This document shows, one piece after another, positions 49,401-59,819 of a DNA stretch of 64,000 bases. The notes under the pieces were generated by a model. It made no database searches. It had not been told where the DNA came from and saw only the letters and a program-made list of their open reading frames with translations. The translations under genes were made by a program, and so were the position numbers. Numbering within the stretch: position 1 is the stretch's first letter; each line of letters opens with the position of its first letter. The DNA comes from Porites lobata (lineage: Eukaryota; Cnidaria; Anthozoa; Scleractinia; Poritidae), in NCBI GenBank assembly GCA_942486035.1, contig CALNXK010000031.1:1089501-1153500 (forward strand). The letters run 5' to 3'.

Positions 49401-52400
49401 TTGTGACGCAAAAGGTAAATTCATCGTAAGCATATTTTGCGTCAAAGTATTACCATGGAAATCGACCTCTTCACGCGTCTGCCCCCTCCATATTTTTACT
49501 AATTCCCCCTTCATACATTTTCCCTATTTCCGATTAAGCAAACTCAAACAAGTATTTTCTGTGTCCGCCAACATAGGGTCCACTGAATGCAATATCCACT
49601 GTATTCTACTTTTGCGTCTTTCGAAGTAACTCTAAGGTGTGTAAATAAAGGGGAATTTACCGAGAAAATATTAAATTCTTATCGTTCCGAAAATTTGCTA
49701 CACACTGGGTTACATATCAACTGAACGCATAACTTTAATTTAATACTGAGTTCTAAATGTAGTCGCTCTAGTAGGACATTACAAACTTAAAACAAAATCA
49801 GCTATGGAATACTGTCACACCAGGCATACATGACTCATACATTGACGCTAAGCTTACAGTCATAGTAGGACCATACCTTATTAAAATTAATGCGAACATT
49901 TTCGAGGCATTTGGCAGAGAAAAATAACACCTTACACTATTTCAAAGTTAATATGGCCTTCAAAATATGTTTTGATGATCCTGCTGTTCTTGCAAATGCG
50001 TAACGTTAAGTTAACCTGGTGTTTTATCCTACATCTGCGCACGTACGGTCGGAACGTTGGAAAATACTTACCCTGTCCCTTGGATTCATCGTTCTCAGAA
50101 CAGTTTTTGCAGCTTCCTTTGCGACTATCATGCGTGAACCACTCATCGAACCACTGTGATCAATAACTAGAACAACATCTTTTGGTTCAGGCGTGGCTGT
50201 TTCCACGTAAAAAGGTCTGAATCGAGGATCATAAGACCCACAATCTGCGGTATCTTCCCACGCTGGAAAGTTCGACAACACACCTTGTTCAGAGGCAAAG
50301 TACTGCCATTTCAGAACGGGGTAATCTTGAGAAATCTTCTTCATTTTCTCCACCACAGAATGCGCAACATGGGTGGGAGAAGCTGGAGCATTTTTAGATA
50401 CCTTGACGCATATTCGTGAAAGGTCGACTTTTGAACGAAATCTTGAATCGTATTCTAATTGACCAGAATTTTTAACCTGGCAGCATTGTGTTGGTGTTCG
50501 TCCAGGTGCTATAGTCCAAGATCTTTCCACGGCCAATTTAAGTTCTCGTACAACATCAAACCTCTCTTTAAACTTGTTGGCAATGCTTGCAGCCAAGATA
50601 GGAATAGCTGTACTACCATTCACAGGTCTCTCAATGAACTGCAAACTGTCAATCGCGTCCTGGAAATTTAAAATACAATACCGTGATTATAGTAAGTAGT
50701 CATAGAGAGTCAAAGATAAGCTTCATTGGTGTATAGGTATACGTATAGGTATAGGTAAATCATTAATATTCACATACCTTCCTTCATACTAATTCGGTAT
50801 AGGTATAGGTATAGGTAAATCTAATACTAATTCGGTATAGGTTTACTAATGAGCGAATACTACAATAGGCACAATAGGCTTGCCTCGGCTTGCCCGTGAA
50901 GTAACTTGAGCCCGGTTTTCTGACCGTCTATTAAAAGGAAAATAGGAGTAAGTGAAGCTGAAAAGTCTTTATTTCAATCTAGCTTATGTCTTCTTATTTA
51001 GCGCTTAAACTCGGATATATAAACAAAACACACGCACAAAATGGAGCTGAAAACTCTCTATTTCAATTCTGTCTGACTAATATAGAACCGTTTTCTCCTT
51101 TCTATCTCGAGGAAATGAAAAACCATTAAAGTCTCAACGTTTCACGCGCCGTTAGTCAGGTAATTATGCGAGTTCGCAAGCCCACCGTTGAATATGCAAA
51201 TTAGCTCTGCAGTAAAAACCCCAAGGGAGCATCTTGACGTATTATTATAAAACAATTAATAACTTAACAAGGATCAATTGATTAAACATGCGACTAATAA
51301 TTGCAACAATAAAATCAGACACGTTTCTTAAGACACAAGAAATCAACTTTACGGCCCTTTATTAAAATAATTGCAAAAAGATTAGATTAACGATTCTATT
51401 AAAATAGACAAAAAAAGCTAGCTATCTTTTTTTACTACGTTTCCCTCCTCCACAATTTTATTATTTTCCCTCAGTTTTATTATTTTCCCTCCTCTTCTCA
51501 TTTTCCATCCACGACCACATCGACCTTAATTCGACCCTACATCGAGCCCGCATCGACCCTACATCGATCCCACATCGACCCTACACTCAACTTTGTTTTC
51601 AATACTGCTTCGTGAATAGTGAAACTATATACCACCACCGCCACATTTCTACTGTTTTCCCACCGCCACCACATTTCTATTGTTTTCCCTCTACCACCAC
51701 CACCACCACCGTCACCACATTTTCTATTGTTTTCCTGCTCCGCCACCACAACAACATTTCTAATGTTTTCCCTCCACCACCACAACCACCTCATTTCCAC
51801 TGTTTTCCCTCCACGAGATTCTATAAGGGACCACCAACTGCCATTCTTAGTTTATTTTATAGCAATGTCTCGTGTAGTGAACAACAATCGTGGTTTTCTT
51901 CAACTGTTAGCTGATTGCCTTGCTTATCAGCGCCAGTTTCTTTTAAAGACAGCTACTCCACAACAACTACATGCACTAGTTGAAGTCTTATACAATATAC
52001 TCATGGGACACATTCCTATCTCCGAAGAAAATAAGCGGACATTGCTGCCATATAAGGATGCCTTACTTAACCTGGCCATTCCAAATGTCCCTTACAAAAC
52101 AAAGAAGCGAGTCCTTGTACAAGAAGGTAGTGGTTTTATTGAAGATGTATTAACCCCTGTTGTTTCAAGCTTAGGATTTCTAATGCTATAAAAGAGGTGA
52201 CGCATCGCTAGGTTGATCATTCGAAGCTAAGTCTTTCACGGATACTCATCAAAAATGAAGAGAAAGATAGATTTGGTTGAAGAAGAACACGAGAGTGAAC
52301 ATGAAGAAAGCGAAAGTTCTGGTGATGAAAGCGAGGATGAAGAACCGAGAATACAAAAGAATAACCAAGAATAAAAGATGTTTAGAGTCATCTTTCCCGC

Positions 52401-55400
52401 GCAGTGCCGGAAAAGCGTGCTTCCGATTTGCTGCATAGTATGGCCGCGTCCAAAGATATTCTTTTCTGGACTCCCAGCGGACAATTACTTCGAAATAAAG
52501 GCACTATTCCCGTCACAAACATCGCTGAGTTAGTTGAGTATGTGTTACTCCCTCATAACAATGAGGTTACCAAGACTCGTGCGCTGAATACGTTTCTAGA
52601 TGGACTTGCAGAGTTAGGAACTGATAAAGGTTTAATCAAGAATAAAACGTTGTTAAGTGATTTAATAGAAAAGGAACAAGGCTACCAAAATGTAGAAAAT
52701 ACTTCTGATAACGAGAGTAATAATGAGGAAAGTTCATCGGATATTGAAAATCAGGAGGAGGAGGAGGAAGTGGCTTCTGATAATGGCGTTGAAACTGAAG
52801 GCACCCAAGAAAGCGACAACGACACTGAAAACGACAGTCAGGAAACAGAAAGTAGTAGCCCTGAAACGTTCATCCCTTGACTGTATATTTCAACTGTAAG
52901 CACTTCCCTTAATATACGCGCGACTTACTAGAGTGCCTCCTCGGGATTTGCGAAATCCCTGCGGGGGCAATAATACGTCAAGGTGCTCCCTTGGGTCTTT
53001 CCTGTACTGCTAAATTTGAATGCAACTTTGGGCTTGCGAACTCGCATAATTAACTGACTAGCGGTGCATGAAACGCTGAGACTGTAATAGTTTTTCATTT
53101 CCTCGAGATAGATAGGAGAAAACGTCAGACAAAATTGAAATAGAGAGTTTTCAGTTCTACTTTGCGCATGTGTTTTGTTTATATATCTGAGTTTTAGCGC
53201 TAAATAAGATATAGGAAACCGTTTCTCGCGTTGCTAGGTGATCTCTTCTCTTATTCCTATTTCCTTTTAATAGACGGTCCGAAAACTGGGCTCAAGTTAC
53301 TTAACGGGCAAGTTTGGGCATGTCTATTGTTTCTATTGAATAAGGGAGACGCTCATTAGTAAACCTATACCAAATAAGTATGCGGGAAGACCCTCATTAG
53401 TATGGAGGAAGACACTTATGCATATTAATAAAGGAAAGACAGGGGAAGACAGGGGATACACTAAAGGGGCTTAATTTGCTGAAGCATGACTATTATAGTA
53501 AACAGTTTAAGAAATGAGGGCTGATATAGCAAAGGTCATTCTATAAAGGGAAACGAAATTGAAAATAAAGTACACAACTCATAAAGCCACTGCATTAAAA
53601 CCATAGTGGTAATTTTATTAGTATTTTCCAAATCAGTACTGGGAATTTTGTGAAACGGGTGTCAATATGGCGTCCCGTTTTGCAACAGTTCTCGAGGCCC
53701 GGCATTTTCGCGACTCATGAAACAGTTATATATATATGAAAAGTAGCTTGTCGGCATTTATTGGTAGGCAGCAAGATAAATTATTTTCTCAATGAATTTG
53801 TCAATAAATCGCGAAAAGGCACTCCAACTCTGCGACACAACGTTAGTGAAGCGTAAGCAAACCTGTTACTAAGTGACGTCCTTTATTTACAAACTTTACT
53901 TCTTCATCCTTTAGTTACTAAAACATTGAAAAACAATTCCCCCCTCCCCCTTCAAGGTTAGGGGCAAACGCCAGACATATACTGTCCATTTGTGTGATAG
54001 TAGTAAGTCTGCTAGGTAAGTCTCCCAAGCTGTAACTGGATATAAGAGATAGGGTTTATGTATTTATTATTATATAATAATAATAATTATTATTATCTCT
54101 AATTTACACAGGTGTTCATCGTTCTGGGAACAAAAAACGTTAAAGTTTTAGTCTGGTCCAGCCCCCAAAACTTAGACTTCAAGGACCTTTCTCAAGATGG
54201 TGGCTATTCCGGCCAAGAAGAGCAGACTTTCGCAAAGTACTAACATTATTTGGAATTCCTAATTCCTTTAAATGACTCTTTAAGTTTTTCGGTTCTCTAC
54301 AACGAGTGATAAACTTGATCACTGGCCACTTCAAGGTGCCCAAGTGGAACAAGCAGAACAACTGTACGAGGCACTGAAAGGGGTTCACGCAGAAAGATGA
54401 TGGTTTAACGTTTGAACAAATAACATTCCGTCAAAATAATTTGAGCGTTCACTGTGAAATATGCGCACGTTCGCGATTTTCATTGTTTAGTTTGCCACCT
54501 ACATCATATTAGTGAGCATCGTCGTGCATTCTTGGCAACCAATGGTTGAAGCACTTTCATAGAGTCTCTGCGTGATTGCGCGTAATATGACAAATCTATG
54601 AACTTTTTTTGAAGTGGAAGTAAATGCCCCGAGAACAATAGGCATTCTGCGCGATGCTCTCTAAAGCCATATTTCACTAACAAGGTCTTGAAATTTAAGA
54701 TTTTTAACTGTTTTCTCTCTTTCTGTTTTCGCTTTGAAGGTTCCTAGTTATAGTTAGTTGTTGCTGAGCGCAATATTTATGGTGAGGAAGATTTTGCCGT
54801 TTTACTCGTGGAAATTTTACCCGATTTACTTAATGATCAGTTTTATGAGATATCCCATATTCTTATTTCCACTTCTTCATTATCAGTTTTTCCTTCGTAC
54901 TGGGCTAGTTCTTACTGCTTGCTGCTAAATGGGAGATAATAAACTTCACAAAGTTCGCGAACATCAACGCAAGCCCTCGACACAATGGGCTTTTCCATTG
55001 ATTCAAGGCAATCCCTTTCTTTAGATAAAGGAAACGTCGCGACTTTAACAATCGGTTACTGGTATTACTAAGCCGACTATTTTAAGACTGTAAACAAGGT
55101 CTTAAGACGATTTTCTGCATTCAAAAACGCCAAATCGCGAATTCCGCTCGAGGTCGTTTGGTGTAACATACATGACGTCAATCTTCCGCACTGCGCCTTT
55201 TGAGAACCCTTTTTGCTTCCCTTGTTGTGCTTAAAAGCGTCCCGTGTAATAACATGTTGTTTGTTTACGCTAAGAAATTTTCCCGAATTTTGTTGCTCTA
55301 AAAATTTTCGTTGTGAGCCGTCAAGTGTAACATCTCCTTTAACTTGCAAATAAATGCCATTTTGAGCTAAAAATTGTTCCCGTGAAACATTACCTTTTCG

Positions 55401-57146
55401 ATACGACGTTGAACACGTTTAGGTCAAGACCTTCAGATCCGCGGTTTCTGAACTTGCTATAGTCGGGTATGTAAATTAGCGGCGGGACTAGGAAAAAATG
55501 AATATCCTAAATTCGCTTCGCCATCCAGCTAGAAAATTTTCCCCGAATTTGCACAAGTGAACCTGCTCGCAACCTTGGTGGTACTCTTCTATGCCTCCTT
55601 GCTCTAAAGAGAACCATTGGCTAAATTCTGTGGTCATCAGTAGAGCTATGTTTGCAAGAGCGCTTTTAAGCAAATACAAATACAAAAATACGCAAATACA
55701 AAAGAAATAAGGAACAACAACAAGTCGAGGCTAAGTACTTTTCCGTACGAGCTCGTGACTAGTAGTTTTACAGCTAGTAATTTTCCGGCAAGTAATTTCC
55801 CAGCTAGTGATTTCCCGGCTAGTAAATTTCCGATTGATCTCTTGATAACCTTGTGATCAATACTTGACTATCTTGTATCAAATTTGGACCCTGCTCACAT
55901 CCCTTCCTTCCCTCCAAGTCACGCATTCAGCTTCAACATAGGCAAAGACTGCCCCTCTTACTAAACAAACATTAATCATATCGTGACTAGGTGACATAAA
56001 CATTTTTATTTGCAGGCAAATAAACTCCTTTCCCAGGTGCCGATTCATTCTTTAAGTTGCGGGCGCTGCTATGCAAGGGCAGAAACAGAATGGCATAGAA
56101 AAAAGTCTTTGCAAATAAAACTTAGTATCACCTTGTAGAAATCGAGGTGTTAATTAGTCTTTAAATTTTTAACTGTTTCTTGCTAAATTAATGTAGGGTC
56201 AGCAAAACCCCGTTACAACAGACTTTGAGAGGATGATAGTTCTTAAGTGTCCGTAAGTAACCGTGGTTTCCTAAAACGGATCATGTTATTTTAAAAACAA
56301 GTACACCTTTTCTCTTATAAATACTGCAAAAGAGAACATCAGCATCGTCAGATTTATAAACATCTCTGACCTTTACAAAGCCGTCATTCCGAGGACTATG
56401 TCCATAGAACGCTCACAAGCGCTTCTTTATACATTACTTACCATACCAACATGGTCTGAAACAGTTCTGAAATGACTTCTATGCAACTTAATCGGTGCAG
56501 TGTAGCGCTGGGAACATCAACATGCTGTCAACTGAAGGCTTTTAAGGCTATTATATATTTATCATTCTCATTTTGAAAACCGAAAGGTTTTGCACACAGT
56601 TAACAGGTGCACTAAGAAACAAGTGTCCGTTCTCCACATAAATTGACGGGCATTTACATGGAAGTGGGGGACCCCAGATGGGTGAGGTGACATGTGGCAG
56701 GTCACCCCACCTATCATGTAAACGCGATAAAATTAAAATAAGAGACTGGACAGGTGGGTAACCCCACCTACCTGGGGTCCCCCACCCTCATGTAAACAGG
56801 TCCTCAAGGGGGTTGAATTTAGAAAACTGCAAGTGCTTTTCCCTGGGACAAAGAAAGCTGTCCGTAACAATGACTGCGTCCGTATGAAGCAGGGCTTCGA
56901 CTGTAAAATGCAAGTGAACTTGCAGCGATCTGGGAAATGACTCAGTAAAATGAATGAAAGAAGCAAAGTATTTGGAAGATGACTTACTTGTAATGTGGCT
57001 GTTCCGAGACCGTCCCTTGCTAGTGTAGAAAGCGTCTTACTAAATTTTGTAACATCAAGTTGTGCTAAGGAAGATGGAATAAAACATGTTGACAAAAGCA
57101 GAAAAATCGTGAAAGCCACACTCCTCAGTAGACTTGTTAAATTCAT
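34491..57146 (-). CDS. VWFA and cache domain-containing protein (CACHD1-like), copy B', complete
   Basis: Thirteen exons, coding order: 57146-56988, 50659-50072, 48991-48844, 47981-47704, 47027-46892, 46304-46031, 45910-45714, 42915-42603, 41934-41746, 41546-41206, 41056-40903, 37872-37646, 34906-34491. The sum is 3420 nt, 1139 residues, with phases that agree at each joint. Residues 1-28 are a signal peptide (cut after SSLA). The VWA domain has a complete MIDAS: DHSGS (D220, S222, S224), T301 and D334 (FLTDGRP). The Cache repeats are around 405-530 ('PIISIPYVDAFGTG', 'FIGVVGTDIS') and 595-875. The Cys-rich part is about 875-1001 ('CECPC', 'CFDPQC', 'CYWC'). The membrane helix is about 1029-1051. 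The tail of about 85 residues has PPSY (1115-1118), PSAP (1123-1126) and NPYY. Known family members are cell-surface proteins related to calcium-channel alpha2delta subunits. An AATAAA hexamer overlaps the TAA stop. Intron 1 (6.3 kb) hosts a TIR element. Confidence 0.9.
35096..35237. repeat. (CATA)n microsatellite
   Basis: About 140 bp of catacata with a few (CACA) interruptions, in the last intron of B'. It is absent from the A' paralog. The open frame of repeated 'YIHT' across it is not a gene. Confidence 0.95.
35750..36850. repeat. Degenerate minisatellite of about 33 bp (last intron of B')
   Basis: Paralog of the array at 13200-14330, with the same unit types ('gcagaaacagtagagatgg', 'aagtgcaggtgtgg') in nearly the same order but with blocks gained or lost. 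Confidence 0.85.
36912..37577. mobile_element. Insertion of about 0.67 kb, last intron of B'
   Basis: A' reads 'atttcattattattgatata' near 14347. Here 'atttcatt' and 'attattattgatatg' are separated by 0.67 kb. The left end is a foldback: 'aacaattagttcatgc' (36912) is inverted at 37014-37029 ('gcatgaactaattgtt'). The right part has 'agcgtgctcaatag' repeats in opposite directions. No ORF of note. Confidence 0.6.
38231..39450. mobile_element. 1220-bp TIR element with 13-bp target-site duplication
   Basis: Perfect ends 'acctgagatcaggc' and 'gcctgatctcaggt', flanked by the direct repeat 'taggtgtatggta' (38218-38230 and 39451-39463). The empty site is in A' at 15769-15781 (one mismatch). Each end is itself a hairpin: 'caggcccaattt'...'aaattgggcctg' at the left, and 'caggctct.ttttcgtttcgc'-type arms at the right. 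Both inner sides carry 'gcctgatacaaac' or its inverse. The interior has three 'gattggctg' boxes and ORFs up to 83 aa that I do not recognise. Confidence 0.85.
39553..40146. repeat. Insertion with a palindromic end in intron of B'
   Basis: The A' intron reads 'gggagaaactgttgttcgtg' near 15858. In B' about 590 bp intervene. The left part folds back on the host sequence: 'tccgtattgggagaaactgt' (39534-39553) and its inverse ending near 39622, around 'gcccgagg...ccgagggc'. The remainder has no ORF. Confidence 0.6.
42342..42475. repeat. Palindromic MITE, about 134 bp
   Basis: Arms 42342-42396 and 42424-42475 are near-perfect inverses ('atgacagtcggatataacgc' at the core) around a loop of about 27 bp. 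Located in intron 8 of B'. Confidence 0.8.
43380..44390 (-). mobile_element. Mobile-element fragment, inverted counterpart of 18075-19110
   Basis: In intron 7 of B'. On the minus strand from 44390: the 'agttgacact' block, 'caggaaacgcaaggttccat', 'agaataaactc' region, then the ORF end (stop at 43465) and 'ctgtatatttcaactgtaag...aatatacgcgcgag...gcgggggcaat' to 43395. The last about 90 bp match 52881-52968 of the TIR element. Unlike the 18-kb copies, this one is continuous, so it gives the original order of the blocks. Confidence 0.6.
43465..43620 (-). pseudogene. C-terminal ORF fragment of unknown mobile-element protein (second copy)
   Basis: The open frame ends with 'YFVLAGANNRNVTITYRFLA' and then 'APVQANRDFFLY', stop. 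It is paralogous to 18672-18854. The frame is kept only over the last 40 or so codons of the two copies, which suggests past coding constraint there. Not recognised. Confidence 0.45.
44391..45713. other. Intron 7 of B', remainder
   Basis: No gene or clear repeat seen apart from short GATAAT-rich sequence at 45290-45340. Confidence 0.5.
48124..48650. mobile_element. TIR MITE, about 527 bp, intron 3 of B'
   Basis: The ends are inverted over some 45 bp: 'tagcctgcgaaaacagccgt' at 48124 and its inverse ending 'cggctgttttcgcaggcta' at 48650, continuing through 'gctcttcgccgctg'. The interior has no recognised ORF. No unambiguous target duplication. Confidence 0.85.
49152..49173. repeat. Poly-G run of 22
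   Basis: Preceded by eight T's in intron 2 of B'. G-quadruplex-prone and likely length-variable; the exact length may be an assembly estimate. Confidence 0.9.
51640..51820. repeat. Low-complexity CCACCA/TTTCC tract
   Basis: Repeats of 'ccaccac' and 'attgttttccct' form a leader before the 108-aa ORF. The longer open frames through it are repeat translations. Confidence 0.8.
51865..52191 (+). CDS. Small element protein with hydrophobic C-terminus, 108 aa
   Basis: The start chosen is the ATG at 51865, after the CCACCA tract. Residues about 9-75 look helical ('FLQLLADCLAYQRQFLLKTA', 'LHALVEVLYNILMGHIPIS'). A basic hinge 'KTKKRVLVQ' precedes a Gly-containing hydrophobic end ('GSGFIEDVLTPVVSSLGFLML'-like, residues 88-108). 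I recall similar small proteins ('...KRxLLVQxGGGFL..LL.PVL') in Polinton/adintovirus-like elements of animals, where the end recalls the adenovirus core-protein X tail. That link is from memory and unverified. Not a host gene by context. Confidence 0.5.
   Translation: MSRVVNNNRGFLQLLADCLAYQRQFLLKTATPQQLHALVEVLYNILMGHIPISEENKRTLLPYKDALLNLAIPNVPYKTKKRVLVQEGSGFIEDVLTPVVSSLGFLML
52255..52374 (+). CDS. Small acidic protein, 39 aa
   Basis: Begins MKRKIDLVEEE and continues with Glu/Ser/Asp runs (ESEHEESESSGDESEDEE). The basic start could be a nuclear signal. It lies between the two longer ORFs of the element, on the same strand, in a different frame from the next. It may be the 5' exon of the next ORF or a separate peptide. 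Confidence 0.3.
   Translation: MKRKIDLVEEEHESEHEESESSGDESEDEEPRIQKNNQE
52440..52880 (+). CDS. Element protein with acidic C-terminus, 146 aa
   Basis: ATG at 52440 (MAASKDILFW). The folded part, residues 1-80, contains 'ILFWTPSGQLLRNKGTIPV', 'NIAELVEYVLLPHN' and 'TFLDGLAELGTDKGLI'; the rest is Glu/Asp/Ser-rich. Cnidarian genomes hold many similar uncharacterised proteins of this type, to my recollection beside the kind of small ORF at 51865. The stop is directly followed by 'ctgtatatttcaactgtaag', the flank shared with the fragments at 18857 and 43460. Function unknown; a DNA- or capsid-associated role is only inference. Confidence 0.5.
   Translation: MAASKDILFWTPSGQLLRNKGTIPVTNIAELVEYVLLPHNNEVTKTRALNTFLDGLAELGTDKGLIKNKTLLSDLIEKEQGYQNVENTSDNESNNEESSSDIENQEEEEEVASDNGVETEGTQESDNDTENDSQETESSSPETFIP
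53431..56640. other. Intron 1 of B', right part
   Basis: No gene recognised. Short minus-strand ORFs (69, 90 and 65 aa at 54388, 55349 and 55685) have no visible domain and probably belong to old repeats. A short AT-rich 'ataataataat' palindrome is at 54065-54100. Confidence 0.5.
56650..56808. repeat. Palindromic MITE, about 160 bp, intron 1 of B'
   Basis: Arms 'tttacatg...gtgggggaccccag.tgggtg' (56652-56685) and 'ggtgggtaaccccacctacctggggtcccccac...catgtaaa' (56752-56800) are inverted. Internal 'aggtcaccccacctatcatgtaaac' also pairs (parts 56698-56722). No coding content. Confidence 0.7.
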
Positions 57147-59815
57147 CCTTTAGTGGAAAGAAAGCTACGAATACTTTCTTTACGATGAAGTTCTTATTAT
57201 TGCCGTCCAAAAACTAATCTCAGGAACACAAACGTTTTAGTATTATTTTGTCCTGTTACGTTATGTCATTGAATGTTTCTTGATGATATCTGACGTGTTT
57301 ATCTATAGAGCGTTTTCACTCACGTGGCCAGCATCCATGCAAATTTATTGGAACAAAAGAGAGCGTTTGCATAAGAAAAGAGTTCAACTCCCTGAGGATT
57401 GGTTTGGGACACCAACATGGCCGACGTTTCATTGTTTTGGGAAACCAATATGGCCGCCGTGACGTCATGTGAAAACTCTATTTATCATGTGAATGACAAT
57501 TTCTCTATTTTTTGTAAAGAATTTCATAATGCGGTAGAGACTTTCAGTACTAAAATCATTGAGCAGGATTTGTTTGGCCACACTGTCAACAATTGGTGAA
57601 CTTAAATGGTAACACCGCGTTTTATCCGACACGTACGTCGGTAAACAGAAAGTTAGAGTCCAATATACTCGAGAACAGGAAGTCTTAGAAATTCATTCCA
57701 GTTTTGTGAAAAGGAAGTATTTGTTGATGAGTCACTGTAGTAAAATTCCAGTATCTTTACCTAAACACTTTCAGTCATGTGTGACACACTTCACCGCATG
57801 GAAGATTTCACTAAGGAAGAGGTTTAATGGAAGGGCAAAGCAAAAAGCAGGGATGACAATCCACAAATTCAAACGATTCCGGTTTTCCTTCCTTTTTTTG
57901 TTCGCTTTTAATTGTTTCCTCGTCCCTTTAACCTAAATATAGTCAGTTTCTGTATACCACAGATAAAAGTAGCTATATAGTAATTACTGCACATATTAAT
58001 GTGAAAATTAACATTGATTTTAATACAGCCATAAGACATAATCGTAAAATCACTGATTTGCGCAGAATTCGACAGGGATGGCATAGTGAAAATGACAATC
58101 TTTCAACGACTTAACTTGAGAAGGGTTGTGAAATTTATTATTTTTGCAGAAGGTTTTGGATTAGCGAGAAATAAGTAAAGAGCACGGAACACAATCGCGG
58201 TCAGAAAGTTCTCTAGTGCTCCCCCCATTTACGTCGCCGTGAAAACACTGGCAAGGATCTTGATTTTTAAATTGATCGTCATATGTTAATATGACTGTTC
58301 TTATTTCCCTGAGTTAAATTGAGAGACTCACGTAAATATTAATCCACCTGTGTATATTGGCAAGACAATTTAAGCATATAATGATAATGATGAGATAATT
58401 CTGCGTAGTATTTCTAAATATTGGAAATGTCAGTTCACTCTAAGTGCTCAAACGAAATTGATGGTACCTTTCACAGTGACCGCTCACTAAGTGACTTTTG
58501 GGTCTCTTAATTACTGGCTACAACAAGTACTGAAGTTAAGGGGCACTCCGTTTTCCTAAATATACGACAGCAATATCACACTATCATTAGCAGTTAGAGT
58601 TACTTGTTTTACATGCCTAGTTTTATTACCTTTTATTATCCTTTTCTTCAGTCAAAGAACCATATATTGCTAGCGCATGCGAGTGAACAAACTTGTGCGC
58701 TTAAAACTTTCTCGGAAATAGAAGGCCAGCAAACTTACTCGAGAAGAAAAGACTACTTTGATCATTTCTTTGTTGCTCAAGTAATAATAGTCAGAGTATT
58801 TTTGTCATTTTTAATTACATAGTTTTCTTTCTAGTGCACTGTGAAAGTTTCTGTGCTTTATAAGAAATAACTTTCTGTACCCAAATTGTCCTTTTCAATC
58901 GCTGTGAAGTAGAGAACGACAACTGCCGGTAGTGACTTTAAAACAATTGGCTTTGCCCGTAAACAATTGCTGGAGCTGGATTTGACTGAAGCGAGCAAAG
59001 CAAACCCTTCTGTGCAGTTTTCTGTGTTTTCTAATGATTTGCTGAGTTCAAGTTGCTTGAATGAAGACCCTCGCAAGGACCAGTTATTAAAAATAACTAA
59101 ATGTCATAAATGGTGAATCATGGCTTGGCTGCGAAGCTTGCAATTGATCTTTTGCTTTAAAGATCTTTAGGTAGTTTGTTTTTGTATAGACATTCATTTC
59201 CTCATTGTCAGCAAGTATAAGAGCCCTTATGTTTTTTTAATGATAATTTGTTGTTTTACAACCTTGTTGAAGCTTTTTTTAGTTCACTTAAGCTGAATAT
59301 TGTGCCTTATGGAATTGTTCTTTGCTTGTCGTATCTCTTTGTGTGCTTAAAGTGGCCTCTGTTCCTAAAAGTGACCTCAGTCGGTAATTAAATCATATAC
59401 TAAAAAAAATAACTGGAAAGAAATGTTTGCAATAATGAAACCTTTAACTTTGTTTGAAGAAAAATTCTACTCACGCGTAGGTTTTTGACAGGTGTTATGC
59501 ATGTTCAACTTGACAACACTAAGCACACTGATTTATCTGCTCGAAATGATCAAGTTTAAAAAACTATAGTTACTTTGAGACCGATTTTGGAGAAGATTTT
59601 GAAACTACAAGATTGACTCTTTTACTGCCCCACATAGCAACGCCAAACCTTCTACGTTAAGGCTTTTGTTTACATTTCGGTGATCTGCGAAGCTACAAGT
59701 GTCCGATCGAGCGTGGGTTTTGAAACATCAGCTCGGGTGCGACAAAGTCCAGTGACTTCAAACACATTGTGGGCATTAATTTTTTTTTGGGCAAATTACT
59801 GTACAAAGATATTGT
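57147..59815. other. Upstream region of gene B'
   Basis: Should hold the promoter just right of 57146; no clear TATA box or other element could be fixed. The block 57708-57836 is repeated directly at 59826-59938. The rest is AT-rich without recognised genes. Confidence 0.5.
57708..57836. repeat. Direct repeat, first copy (second at 59826-59938)
   Basis: Both copies share 'tttgttgatgagtcact', 'cctaaacactttcagtcatg' and 'atggaagattt'. Both may descend from the spacer duplicated around each gene copy. Confidence 0.7.
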
Positions 59816-59819
59816 GCAA

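Larger units (their letters stand above)
50764..53430. mobile_element. Long-TIR element with three small ORFs, Polinton/adintovirus-like derivative (candidate)
   Basis: Left arm about 50764-51243 and right arm about 52972-53430 are inverted with scattered changes. Shared blocks include 'ggtataggtttactaatgag', 'aagtaacttgagccc', 'accgtctattaaaagg', 'tcctcgag', 'gcgagttcgcaagcc' and 'gacgtatt'. The interior of 1.73 kb carries three plus-strand ORFs and no transposase, integrase or polymerase. It sits in intron 1 of B', antisense to it. Long TIRs and small virion-like ORFs suit a deleted Polinton/adintovirus relative. The exact termini and target duplication are not resolved. Confidence 0.65.

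Noticed and set aside
51619..51864. N-terminal extension of the 108-aa element ORF
   Set aside because: It is the CCACCA low-complexity tract; the ATG at 51865 begins the conserved-looking part.
34491..57146. Calling B' a classical calcium-channel alpha2delta subunit
   Set aside because: Domain order agrees, but the Cys-rich 'CYWC' segment, the real transmembrane helix and the signalling tail fit the CACHD1-type branch better.
57280..57936. Short plus-strand ORFs upstream of B'
   Set aside because: Overlapping, no domains, and part of the region is a direct repeat.
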